Shown here one piece after another: positions 1 to 6,305 of a stretch of DNA of 7,539 nt. How positions within the stretch are numbered: the first letter of the stretch is position 1; every line of letters starts with the position of its first letter. The notes beneath the pieces are model-generated. The model did no database searches. It was not told the DNA's origin and saw only the letters and a list, made by a program, of their open reading frames with translations. This stretch comes from JBGPLH01 sp041486365 [NCBI: Thermodesulfobacteriota bacterium] (lineage in GTDB: Bacteria > JAUYMQ01), in contig JBGPLH010000156.1 of assembly GCA_041486365.1 (NCBI GenBank), positions 1 to 7,539 on the forward strand, written 5' to 3'. Made by a program: the position numbers and the translations under genes.

Positions 1-1613
1 AGTTCGAGAGCGCCGAGGCCTCCCGCTTCGCCGACACTGCCCCGTTCCTCGTCGAGCCCGATCCGGAAGGCGACGCCAAGGTCGTCGTCTTCGGCCGCGC
101 CTACGATCCGGCCGAGATCTCCGCGCTCGTCCTCCGGCAGATGAAGCAGACGGCGGAAGCCGCGCTCGGGGAGGCCATCACGGACGCGGTGGTCACCGTT
201 CCCGCCTACTTCGACGACAGCCAGCGGCAGGCCACGAAGAACGCCGGGAAAATCGCGGGGCTCAACGTCGTCCGGATCATCAACGAGCCCACCGCGGCGG
301 CGCTCGCCTACGGCCTCGATCGCAAGGAAGAGGCAACGATCGCCGTCTTCGATCTGGGCGGCGGCACCTTCGACATCTCGATCCTCCGGATCGGCAAGGG
401 CGTGTTCGAGGTCAAGGCGACCAACGGCGACACCTTCCTCGGCGGGGAGGACTTCGACCAGCGGATCCTCGAGAGCCTCGCGGCCGATTTCGAGCGCGAG
501 CACGGGGTCGATATCCGGCGCGACAAGGCGGCGCTCCAGCGGCTGAAGGAGGCCTCCGAACGCGCCAAGCAGGAGCTTTCCAGCGTCGTGGAGGTCGACG
601 TGCACCTGCCCTTCATCGCCGCCGACGGGAAGGGGAACCCGAAGCACCTTCGGACCCGCCTCACGCGCGCGCGGCTGGAGGGGCTCGTGGCGGATCTCAT
701 CGACAGGCTCGCGCTTCCCTGCGGCAAGGCGATGGGGGACGCGGGGCTGAAGCCCGAGGACATCGAGGAGGTGCTCCTCGTGGGCGGCATGACGCGGATG
801 CCGCGCGTGCAGGAGAAGGTCCGGCAGATCTTCGGGAAGGAGCCCAACTGCGGCGTGAACCCGGAGGAGGTCGTCGCGGTGGGGGCGGCCATCCAGGGGA
901 GCGTGATGACCGGCGATACGACTGACGTGTTGCTCCTGGACGTGACGCCGCTGTCCCTCGGGATCGAAACCTACGGGGGCGGTTTCACGCGGCTCATCGA
1001 TCGGAACACCACGATCCCCACCCGCCGCACCCAGACCTTCACGACGGCCGAGGACAAGCAGGACTACGTCTTCATGCGGATCTTCCAGGGTGAGCGCGAG
1101 ATCGCCGCGGATAACCGCCTGCTCGGCACCCTGGAGCTGACCGGCATCCCGCCCGCGCCCCGCGGCGTCCCCCGGATCGAGGTCTGCTTCGACATCGACG
1201 CCAACGGGATTCTCCAGGTCTCCGCGCGGGACCTCGACACGGGGCAGGAGCAGACCGTGCGGATCCAGGCCGCCACGGGCCTGGACGGGGAGGAGATCGA
1301 GCGCCTGCGGAAGGAGGCGGTGGACCACGCGGAGCAGGATCGCCTGCGCCGCGACCTCGTCATGGCACGAAACGATCTCGAGGGATACGTCTACCAGACG
1401 GACCGATCGCTCGAGGACCTCGGCGCGAAGTTCGCGCCGGAGGACCGCAACCTCCTCGAGGGAGCGCTCGCGGACGCGCGCTCGGCCCTCGAGGGAACGG
1501 ATGTCCAGGCGATCCGCGCCGCGAAGGGGGCGCTTCTCAAGGTGTCGCAGCAGGTGCTGATCCGCGTGATCTCCGGGCAGCCGCCGGAAGAAGGTGAGGA
1601 AGGGGAGCCGTGA
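1..1613 (+). CDS. dnaK: Molecular chaperone DnaK (Hsp70), 5' partial
   Basis: Cytoplasmic ATP-dependent Hsp70 chaperone that binds exposed hydrophobic segments and works with DnaJ and GrpE. The reading frame is open from base 3, giving 536 visible residues. The first visible residue aligns with about residue 77 of E. coli DnaK, so the N-terminal DLGTTNS phosphate loop lies outside the window. Visible landmarks (numbered from base 3) are TVPAYF at about 65-70, [13 protein letters not shown] at about 93-105, the phosphate-2 motif FDLGGGTFD near 116-124, LGGEDFD near 146-152, the adenosine motif VGGMTRMP near 260-267, and the interdomain linker [10 protein letters not shown] near 309-318. A beta-sandwich substrate domain and a helical lid follow. 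The protein stops soon after the lid with an acidic GEEGEP end and lacks the usual long disordered tail ending in an EEVKD-like motif. The stop overlaps the dnaJ start. The ATG at base 141 is internal, not the start. Hsp70 identity is certain; whether this is the only or main DnaK of the organism is not shown. Confidence 0.97.
   Translation, partial: FESAEASRFADTAPFLVEPDPEGDAKVVVFGRAYDPAEISALVLRQMKQTAEAALGEAITDAVVTVPAYFDDSQRQATKNAGKIAGLNVVRIINEPTAAALAYGLDRKEEATIAVFDLGGGTFDISILRIGKGVFEVKATNGDTFLGGEDFDQRILESLAADFEREHGVDIRRDKAALQRLKEASERAKQELSSVVEVDVHLPFIAADGKGNPKHLRTRLTRARLEGLVADLIDRLALPCGKAMGDAGLKPEDIEEVLLVGGMTRMPRVQEKVRQIFGKEPNCGVNPEEVVAVGAAIQGSVMTGDTTDVLLLDVTPLSLGIETYGGGFTRLIDRNTTIPTRRTQTFTTAEDKQDYVFMRIFQGEREIAADNRLLGTLELTGIPPAPRGVPRIEVCFDIDANGILQVSARDLDTGQEQTVRIQAATGLDGEEIERLRKEAVDHAEQDRLRRDLVMARNDLEGYVYQTDRSLEDLGAKFAPEDRNLLEGALADARSALEGTDVQAIRAAKGALLKVSQQVLIRVISGQPPEEGEEGEP
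1593..1607 (+). promoter_or_regulatory. Ribosome binding site for dnaJ inside the dnaK 3' end
   Basis: The purine-rich stretch GGTGAGGAAGGGGAG lies just upstream of the GTG at 1610. Its GAGGA core (1596-1600) sits nine bases from the start, a normal spacing, and supports GTG 1610 as the dnaJ start. The start and the dnaK stop share the four bases GTGA (1610-1613). Ribosomes finishing dnaK can therefore reinitiate on dnaJ, which would keep the two products in a fixed ratio. The coupling is inferred from the arrangement. Confidence 0.7.
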
Positions 1614-2749
1614 ACGGGAAGCGCGATTACTACGAGGTGCTCGGCGTCGAGCGCAACGCTTCCCCGGAGGAGGTGAAGAAGTCCTTCCGCAAACTCGCGA
1701 TCAAATATCATCCGGACAAGAACCCGGGGGATCGGCCGGCGGAGGAGAAGTTCAAGGAGGCGGCCGAAGCCTACGAGGTCCTGAGCGATCCGCAGAAGCG
1801 CGCCCAGTACGATCAGTTCGGCCACGCGATGCCCGGCGGCGGCGGCGGCGCCGGCGCCGGCGGCTTCGGCGACACGCGGGGGTTCGAGGGGGCCTTCGGA
1901 GACATCTTCGGGGATCTCTTCGGCGAGATCTTCGGCGGCCAGCGTCGCGGGCGCGCGCGGGGCCAGCGCGGCAGTGATCTTCGCTACAACCTCGAGATCG
2001 ATTTCCGCCAGGCGGCCTTCGGAGGCGACGCGACGATCCGATTCCCGCGGCTGGTGAACTGCGAGGCCTGCGCGGGAAGTGGCGCGAAACCCGGCACCCA
2101 GCCTGTTCGCTGCCCGCAGTGCCAGGGCACCGGCTCGATCGGCACGCGGCAGGGCTTCTTCGAGATCCGCCGCCCCTGCGGACGCTGCCAGGGGCAGGGG
2201 CGCGTGATCCAGGACCCCTGTGCCGACTGCCGCGGCGAGGGACGCGTCCGGAGCGATCGCTCGATCACGATCCAGATCCCCGCCGGCGTGGACAACGGCT
2301 CGCGGCTGCGGCTGACCGGGGAAGGGGAGTCGGGTCTCGGCGGCGCGCCGCCCGGCGATCTCTACGTCGTCCTCACCGTGCGCGATCACCCGCTCTTCGA
2401 GCGGCAGGGCGGCGACATCCTCTGCGAGGTGCCGGTCACTTTCGTGCAGGCCGCCCTCGGTGACGAGATCGAGGTCCCCTCTCTCGAGGGCCCGATCAAA
2501 GTGAAAGTTCCGCCGGGGACGCAGAGTGGGAAGATCCTGCGCCTGCGCGGGCGCGGGATCGCATCGCTGGACGGCGACGGGCGCGGGGACGAGTTGATCC
2601 GCGTGCTCGTCGAGGTGCCGTCGAAGCTCAGCGTGAAACAGAAGCAGATCCTCCGCCAATTCGCCGAAGCCTCGGGCCAGGAGACCAACCCCATCGGGAA
2701 GAGCTTCCTGGAAAAAATGCGCGACCTATTCTCGGGCGACGAGAAGTAG
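1610..2749 (+). CDS. dnaJ: Co-chaperone DnaJ (Hsp40, type I), complete
   Basis: J-domain co-chaperone that delivers unfolded clients to DnaK and stimulates its ATPase in the cytoplasm. It has 379 residues, the usual length. The J domain spans about residues 5-70, with the catalytic HPD at 34-36. A Gly/Phe-rich linker covers about 71-112, including repeated [18 protein letters not shown] segments. The four zinc-binding CxxCxGxG motifs are all intact: CEACAGSG at 151, CPQCQGTG at 168, CGRCQGQG at 190 and CADCRGEG at 204. The two C-terminal beta-barrel substrate domains follow, with [13 protein letters not shown] near 223-235 and a GRGD signature near 324-327. GTG 1610 is chosen because the J domain begins immediately after it, the next in-frame Met is residue 74, and a Shine-Dalgarno sequence precedes it. 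It overlaps dnaK by four bases; grpE is not between them. Nothing in the protein looks degraded. Confidence 0.98.
   Translation: MNGKRDYYEVLGVERNASPEEVKKSFRKLAIKYHPDKNPGDRPAEEKFKEAAEAYEVLSDPQKRAQYDQFGHAMPGGGGGAGAGGFGDTRGFEGAFGDIFGDLFGEIFGGQRRGRARGQRGSDLRYNLEIDFRQAAFGGDATIRFPRLVNCEACAGSGAKPGTQPVRCPQCQGTGSIGTRQGFFEIRRPCGRCQGQGRVIQDPCADCRGEGRVRSDRSITIQIPAGVDNGSRLRLTGEGESGLGGAPPGDLYVVLTVRDHPLFERQGGDILCEVPVTFVQAALGDEIEVPSLEGPIKVKVPPGTQSGKILRLRGRGIASLDGDGRGDELIRVLVEVPSKLSVKQKQILRQFAEASGQETNPIGKSFLEKMRDLFSGDEK
1835..1864 (+). repeat. GGC/GCC trinucleotide tract in the dnaJ Gly-rich linker
   Basis: Ten consecutive codons are only GGC or GCC, encoding residues 76-85 (GGGGGAGAGG) at the start of the DnaJ Gly/Phe region. 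The tract keeps frame and is expected for this flexible linker. It is a plausible site of slippage or length variation between strains, and of sequencing error. Confidence 0.8.
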
Positions 2750-2807
2750 CCCCCGCCGTCCCGCGCCCCGCTTCCCCCTCTCGCCAGGATCTTCCCTGAT
2801 CTGCCGT

Positions 2808-2824
2808 TCCCCTCGAAAAGGGGG
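2808..2824 (+). terminator. Weak hairpin downstream of dnaJ, doubtful terminator
   Basis: In the 119-base gap after dnaJ, CCCCT (2809-2813) can pair with AGGGG (2819-2823) around a CGAAA loop, with a possible wobble pair outside. The stem is only five or six base pairs and is followed by CCGACA instead of a run of T. It could be a poor terminator for dnaK-dnaJ or simply chance in GC-rich DNA. The rest of the gap is pyrimidine-rich and shows no clear regulatory site. Confidence 0.2.
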
Positions 2825-2868
2825 CCGACAAGAACCGGTTCGATCGACTAGGATGGCCGGAACCCCCG

Positions 2869-4128
2869 TTGGACCAGAGGCCCGTCATCGTCTTCCGCTC
2901 CTCCTTCCCGAGGCCCGCAGCTTCCCTGGCGGCTCTCCTCCTCGCGTTCGCAGCCCCTGCGTCCCGCGCGCCGGCACAGACGCCCGTGCTCCCGCCGGTA
3001 CAGTTCACGGCAACCCCGGGGGCCGTCATCGGCTGCGCCTTCCCGCTGAGCGGCGAGGACGCCGCCGTCGGGCAGCGGGCGCTCCAGGGGGCGCTCGTCG
3101 CCGCGGGGGTCTTCGACGAGGTGGGGCCCGGCTTCCCCCTCGCGCTCGCGGTGCGCGACACCCGGGGCACGCCCGAGGGCGCCGCGCGCGCGGTCGAGGA
3201 GCTGGCGCGCGACGAGGGCGCCGTGGCCATCGTGGGGCCTCTCACCAGCCTGGAGTCTCCCGCGGCCGCCACGGCCGCCCAGTCGATTCGCGTGCCCATC
3301 ATCACCCTCACCCAGCGCGACGGGATCCTCGCGCCGGGGGACTTCGTGTTCCGGGCGCTCCTCACGCCGAGGGACCAGGCGCAGGCCGTGGCGATGTACG
3401 CGGCCGACGCGGCGCCGCGAGGACGCCTCGCCGTGATCTATCCCGACGATCCCTTCGGCCGCGACATGGCACGCGCCTTCAGCGAGGGGGCCGCGTCCCG
3501 CGGCGCGCAGGTGGTCCGCGCGTCGGCCTACCGGGGAGCGGCTGATCTGGCCGTGGCCGTTGATCGCGCGCTCGATCGTGGCCCGGGGACCGCCAAGGCG
3601 CCCGCAACGGGCTCCGCCGCGGCCGTCGCGCCCTGGGATGCGGTCTTCGTCCCGGACACCGCCGCGATGGCGCGGCTGGTGGCCGCGCATCTCGATGCCG
3701 CGGGCATGCGGCACGTGCGTCTTCTCGGGGTCGGTCTCTGGAACGCTCCGGAGGCGGCGGCGGCCGGTGAGATGGAGGGTGCGATCTTCGCCGCGCCTTT
3801 CACCGCGGACGCGGAGCGCGCCACCACGCGGAGCTTCGTCGAAGCCTGCCGCCGGAGCTTCGGAGGAGACCCGGAAGCCTTCGCCGCACAGGCCCACGAC
3901 GCGGTGGCCCTCCTGATCGATCTGCTTCGCATCGAGCCCGCCGCGAATCGCGAGCGCGTCCGGTGGAAGATCCAGAACACGATGGCCTTCGAGGGGGCGG
4001 CGGGCCGCCTCTCCTTCGATGGACAGCGCGACGGGAAGCGGGAGGCGATGATCCTGACGATTCGCGGCGGGAAGATCCTGCCGTCGGAGGCCTACCCGGT
4101 CTGGCGGTCCTCCGCCGGCATCCCCTGA
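2869..4128 (+). CDS. Secreted type 1 periplasmic-binding-fold protein (penicillin-binding protein activator / YraM-LpoA-like)
   Basis: 419 residues. An N-terminal signal peptide is visible: Arg residues near 10-15, a hydrophobic core AASLAALLLAFAA at 17-29, and a likely signal peptidase I site after APA (residues 34-36). There is no lipobox cysteine, so it should be a soluble periplasmic protein and not a lipoprotein like E. coli LpoA. The mature part resembles the Leu/Ile/Val-binding type 1 fold: GCAFPLSGEDAAVGQRALQG at 55-74, IVGPLTS at 121-127, VPIITLTQRDG at 142-152, FRALLTPRDQAQA at 161-173 and AVIYPDDPFGRDMA at 188-201. The FR-x-x-LTP-x-DQ and YPDDPFGR pattern is typical of proteins annotated as penicillin-binding protein activators. 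An Ala/Gly/Pro-rich loop (about 236-255) separates lobe segments. No transporter permease or ATPase lies beside it, so neither amino-acid uptake nor peptidoglycan-synthase activation can be assigned. TTG 2869 is the only usual start codon between the upstream in-frame stop (2797) and the signal peptide; the start is uncertain. yoaA follows 31 bases later. Confidence 0.88.
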   Translation: MDQRPVIVFRSSFPRPAASLAALLLAFAAPASRAPAQTPVLPPVQFTATPGAVIGCAFPLSGEDAAVGQRALQGALVAAGVFDEVGPGFPLALAVRDTRGTPEGAARAVEELARDEGAVAIVGPLTSLESPAAATAAQSIRVPIITLTQRDGILAPGDFVFRALLTPRDQAQAVAMYAADAAPRGRLAVIYPDDPFGRDMARAFSEGAASRGAQVVRASAYRGAADLAVAVDRALDRGPGTAKAPATGSAAAVAPWDAVFVPDTAAMARLVAAHLDAAGMRHVRLLGVGLWNAPEAAAAGEMEGAIFAAPFTADAERATTRSFVEACRRSFGGDPEAFAAQAHDAVALLIDLLRIEPAANRERVRWKIQNTMAFEGAAGRLSFDGQRDGKREAMILTIRGGKILPSEAYPVWRSSAGIP

Positions 4129-4150
4129 CCCCGCGCGTCCCGGATCTCCC

Positions 4151-4156
4151 GGAGAG
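4151..4156 (+). promoter_or_regulatory. Ribosome binding site for the helicase gene
   Basis: GGAGAG ends three bases before the ATG at 4160, and the GGAG core is five bases away. It supports this ATG as the start. The site lies within the 31-base spacer after the binding-protein stop, with no room for an obvious terminator and promoter, so the two genes are probably on one transcript. Confidence 0.6.
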
Positions 4157-4159
4157 CCC

Positions 4160-6157
4160 ATGCCCGACGATCTCGCCCGGATCTTCTCCGCGGATGGCCC
4201 CCTCGCCGCGCTCCTTCCACGCTGGCAGGCGCGTGAGGGGCAGCTTCGCATGGCGCAGGCCGTCGCTCGGTGCCTCGCGGAGGGCGGCGCGTCGCTCCTG
4301 GAGGCCGGGACCGGCACCGGCAAGACGCTCGCCTACCTGGTGCCGGCGGTGCTCTCCGGCCTGCGCGTGATCGTCTCGACGGGGACCCACACGCTGCAGG
4401 AGCAGCTCCTCGGAAAGGATCTCCCCCTCGTGCGAAAGGCCCTTGGTGTCCCCTTCGAGGCGGCGCTCCTCAAGGGACGGGCGAACTACCTCTGCCTCCG
4501 CCGCTTCGCTCTGGCCGGCGACGTTCGCTATCGGCGCGCCGAGGACGCGCGCCACCACGAGGCGATTCGCGCCTGGGCCGGGCGCACCCACACGGGCGAC
4601 CGCGCCGAGATCGCCGGCCTCCCCGACGACTTCGCGCCCTGGCGGCTACTCTCGGCCACGAGCGAGCAGTGCCTCGGCCAGGCCTGCGCGGACTACGAGC
4701 CGTGCTTCGTGTTCAGGGCGCGGCGTGCCGCGATGGCGGCGGAGATCGTGGTCGTGAACCATCACCTCTTCTTCGCCGACCTCGCGCTCCGCGCCCGCGG
4801 CTTCGGTGAGGTCTTCCCGCAGGCCGACGCCGTGATCCTCGACGAGGCGCACCAGATCGAGCAGGTGGCGCCGCTGTTCCTCGGGCGGAGCCTGTCCAGC
4901 ACGAGGCTCCAGGATCTCCTGTCCGACGTGCAGCGCGAGGGAGCGCGCGTGTACCGCCGTGAGGGCGCGCCGGAACTCCTGGCCGCGGCGCTGGACGCGG
5001 CGAAGGGGAGGGCCGACGCGTTCTTCGAGCGCTTTCGCGGACGGGAAGGCCGGATGAGGATCCGCCCGGGATCGATCCCGGCGGATGCCCTGGAGGAGGC
5101 GAACGGGGCCCTCCTGCGGCTGGCGGAGACGATCGAGGCCCGGGCGCTCGACCATCCCGACGACGCGCTGCGGGCCTGCGCGGAACGGACGCGCCACCTC
5201 GCCGACGATCTCGTCGCGGTGACCACGGACGAGGATCCCGATCGCGTCGCGTGGTCGGACGCGCGGGGCAGTCACGTGACGCTCACGAGCGCGCCGGTCG
5301 ATCTGGCGCGCACCTTCGAGGAGACGATTTTCGCGACGTGCCGCTCGGTGATCTTCACCTCCGCCACGCTGTCCAGCGGCCCTTCCCGCGGAAAAGCGGT
5401 GGAGAACGGCTTCGCCTTCGTGCGCCGGCGGCTGGGCGTGTCGCCGGAGGCCCCGGCGGTCGCCATCGAGAGTCCCTTCGATTTCGCGCGCCAGGCGCTG
5501 CTGTACCTGCCCCGGCTCGGGGTCAAGCCCGAGGACCGCGCATTTCCGGTTCGCGTGGCGGAGGAGATCGCGCGGATCGTGGACGCCTCCCGCGGACGCG
5601 CCTTCGCGCTGTTCACCACGCACCGCAACCTCGAGGCCGCCGCGGCGCGGCTGCGCGACGCGATCCCATGGCCGGTCCTCGTGCAGGGGCAGGGAAGCCG
5701 GACCGCGCTCCTGGAAGCGTTCCGGAGCCTGGGCAACGCGGTGCTGCTGGCCACGGCAAGCTTCTGGGAAGGCGTGGACGTTCCCGGACCCGCCCTCTCC
5801 TGCGTGATCGTCGACAAGCTTCCCTTCGCGCCGCCGGATGATCCGCTGGAAGAGGCGCGCATCGCCCGGATCCTGGAAGAAGGCGGGAACCCCTTCACCG
5901 AGTACCAGCTCCCCCGCGCGATCCTCATGCTCCGTCAGGGGCTCGGCCGCCTGATCCGGAACGAGTCCGACACGGGGGTGCTCGCGCTGCTCGACGAGCG
6001 CGTGCTGGAACGGTCCTACGGCCGGATCGTCCTGGCAAGCCTCCCCGGCTGCCCGCGCACGAGCGATCTCGGCGACGTGGTCCGCTTTTTCGAGCGGACG
6101 GGGGAGGCCTCGCCTCCCGAATCCCAGCCCCGAGGCCCGCTTCCCGTTCAAGCCTGA
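4160..6157 (+). CDS. yoaA: YoaA/DinG-type iron-sulfur superfamily 2 DNA helicase
   Basis: ATP-dependent 5'-3' DNA helicase of the XPD/DinG family, expected to unwind damaged or stalled replication structures in the cytoplasm. It has 665 residues, close to E. coli YoaA (636). A Q-motif-like REGQLRMA is at 25-32, Walker A AGTGTGKT at 49-56, and the Walker B DEAH box at 228-231. Four cysteines, C112, C171, C176 and C182, match the family's 4Fe-4S ligands (C-x58-C-x4-C-x5-C). VVVNHHLFFADL follows at 197-208. The second motor domain has TSATL at 400-404, ATASFWEGVDVPG at 531-543, DKLPFAPPDDPL at 552-563 and the arginine-finger motif QGLGRLIR at 593-600. It has no N-terminal exonuclease domain, unlike some Gram-positive DinG proteins. 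The order and wording of motifs, and the end LASLPGCPRT, are nearer YoaA than DinG. In E. coli, YoaA pairs with HolC in damage tolerance; that partnership is not shown here. A short Pro-rich tail follows residue 650. Confidence 0.93.
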   Translation: MPDDLARIFSADGPLAALLPRWQAREGQLRMAQAVARCLAEGGASLLEAGTGTGKTLAYLVPAVLSGLRVIVSTGTHTLQEQLLGKDLPLVRKALGVPFEAALLKGRANYLCLRRFALAGDVRYRRAEDARHHEAIRAWAGRTHTGDRAEIAGLPDDFAPWRLLSATSEQCLGQACADYEPCFVFRARRAAMAAEIVVVNHHLFFADLALRARGFGEVFPQADAVILDEAHQIEQVAPLFLGRSLSSTRLQDLLSDVQREGARVYRREGAPELLAAALDAAKGRADAFFERFRGREGRMRIRPGSIPADALEEANGALLRLAETIEARALDHPDDALRACAERTRHLADDLVAVTTDEDPDRVAWSDARGSHVTLTSAPVDLARTFEETIFATCRSVIFTSATLSSGPSRGKAVENGFAFVRRRLGVSPEAPAVAIESPFDFARQALLYLPRLGVKPEDRAFPVRVAEEIARIVDASRGRAFALFTTHRNLEAAAARLRDAIPWPVLVQGQGSRTALLEAFRSLGNAVLLATASFWEGVDVPGPALSCVIVDKLPFAPPDDPLEEARIARILEEGGNPFTEYQLPRAILMLRQGLGRLIRNESDTGVLALLDERVLERSYGRIVLASLPGCPRTSDLGDVVRFFERTGEASPPESQPRGPLPVQA

Positions 6158-6184
6158 CCCCTCTCCGGACGATAGGAAATTTGA

Positions 6185-6243
6185 GGGCACGCGCGCAGGC
6201 GTCCCACCGCAAGGCGGGGAGGCCACGCCCGCGCGCGGCGCCC
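6185..6243 (+). repeat. Long GC-rich imperfect inverted repeat (hairpin) between yoaA and lon
   Basis: Starting 28 bases after the yoaA stop, the two arms pair as follows: GGGC 6185-6188 with GCCC 6240-6243; C6190 with G6237; GCGCGC 6191-6196 with GCGCGC 6231-6236; an A-C mismatch at 6197/6230; GGCGT 6198-6202 with ACGCC 6225-6229; an internal loop; and a tip of CCGC 6207-6210 with GCGG 6214-6217 around AAG. CC 6204-6205 can also pair with GG 6218-6219 beside a bulged A. That gives about 20 base pairs, mostly G-C. No T tract follows (CACGTACGT comes next), so it is not a standard intrinsic terminator. It could end the upstream transcript, protect its 3' end, or act in the lon leader. The role is unknown. 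Confidence 0.6.
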
Positions 6244-6295
6244 CACGTACGTCCTGATCCCGCTCGTCCGAAACCGGCTTGATCCGATCCGGACC

Positions 6296-6300
6296 GGAGG
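6296..6300 (+). promoter_or_regulatory. Ribosome binding site that fixes the TTG start of lon
   Basis: A perfect GGAGG core lies five bases before TTG 6306. The other upstream in-frame TTG (6279) has no such site. No ATG occurs in frame until residue 31, which is already inside the conserved N-terminal domain. Together these make TTG 6306 the preferred start. Confidence 0.85.
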
Positions 6301-6305
6301 ACCCC

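Noticed and set aside
1391-2659. Long open frame on the - strand (422 codons) opposite dnaJ
   Set aside because: It is a shadow of dnaJ; the + strand has the J domain and all four zinc motifs, and the antisense product shows no family features.
2782-2804. GATC-x6-GATC pairing near 2787-2800 as a terminator
   Set aside because: The stem is only four base pairs, extension gives mismatches, and there is no T tract.
2750-2868. CIRCE (HrcA operator) or other heat-shock element in the gaps before the binding protein and lon
   Set aside because: No TTAGCACTC/GAGTGCTAA inverted repeat occurs in either gap. Any such control of dnaK would lie upstream of this window.
2853-3545. ATG-started + strand frame overlapping the binding protein
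   Set aside because: The product is Arg/Gly/Pro-rich with no motif. The overlapping frame from 2869 encodes a signal peptide and a conserved binding fold. The ATG is of interest only as a possible misframed start of that gene.
2848-4323. Long open frame on the - strand (491 codons) across the binding-protein gene and the start of the helicase
   Set aside because: Its Arg/Gly/Pro-rich composition lacks any recognisable domain, and it crosses two well-supported + strand genes and their junction.
6181-6249. Possible heat-shock sigma-32 promoter for lon (CCCCACGTA at 6241-6249 as -10)
   Set aside because: No CTTGAA-like -35 lies at the required 13-17 base distance, and the -10-like bases are part of, or directly beside, the hairpin arm. 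TTGAGG at 6181 is far too distant.
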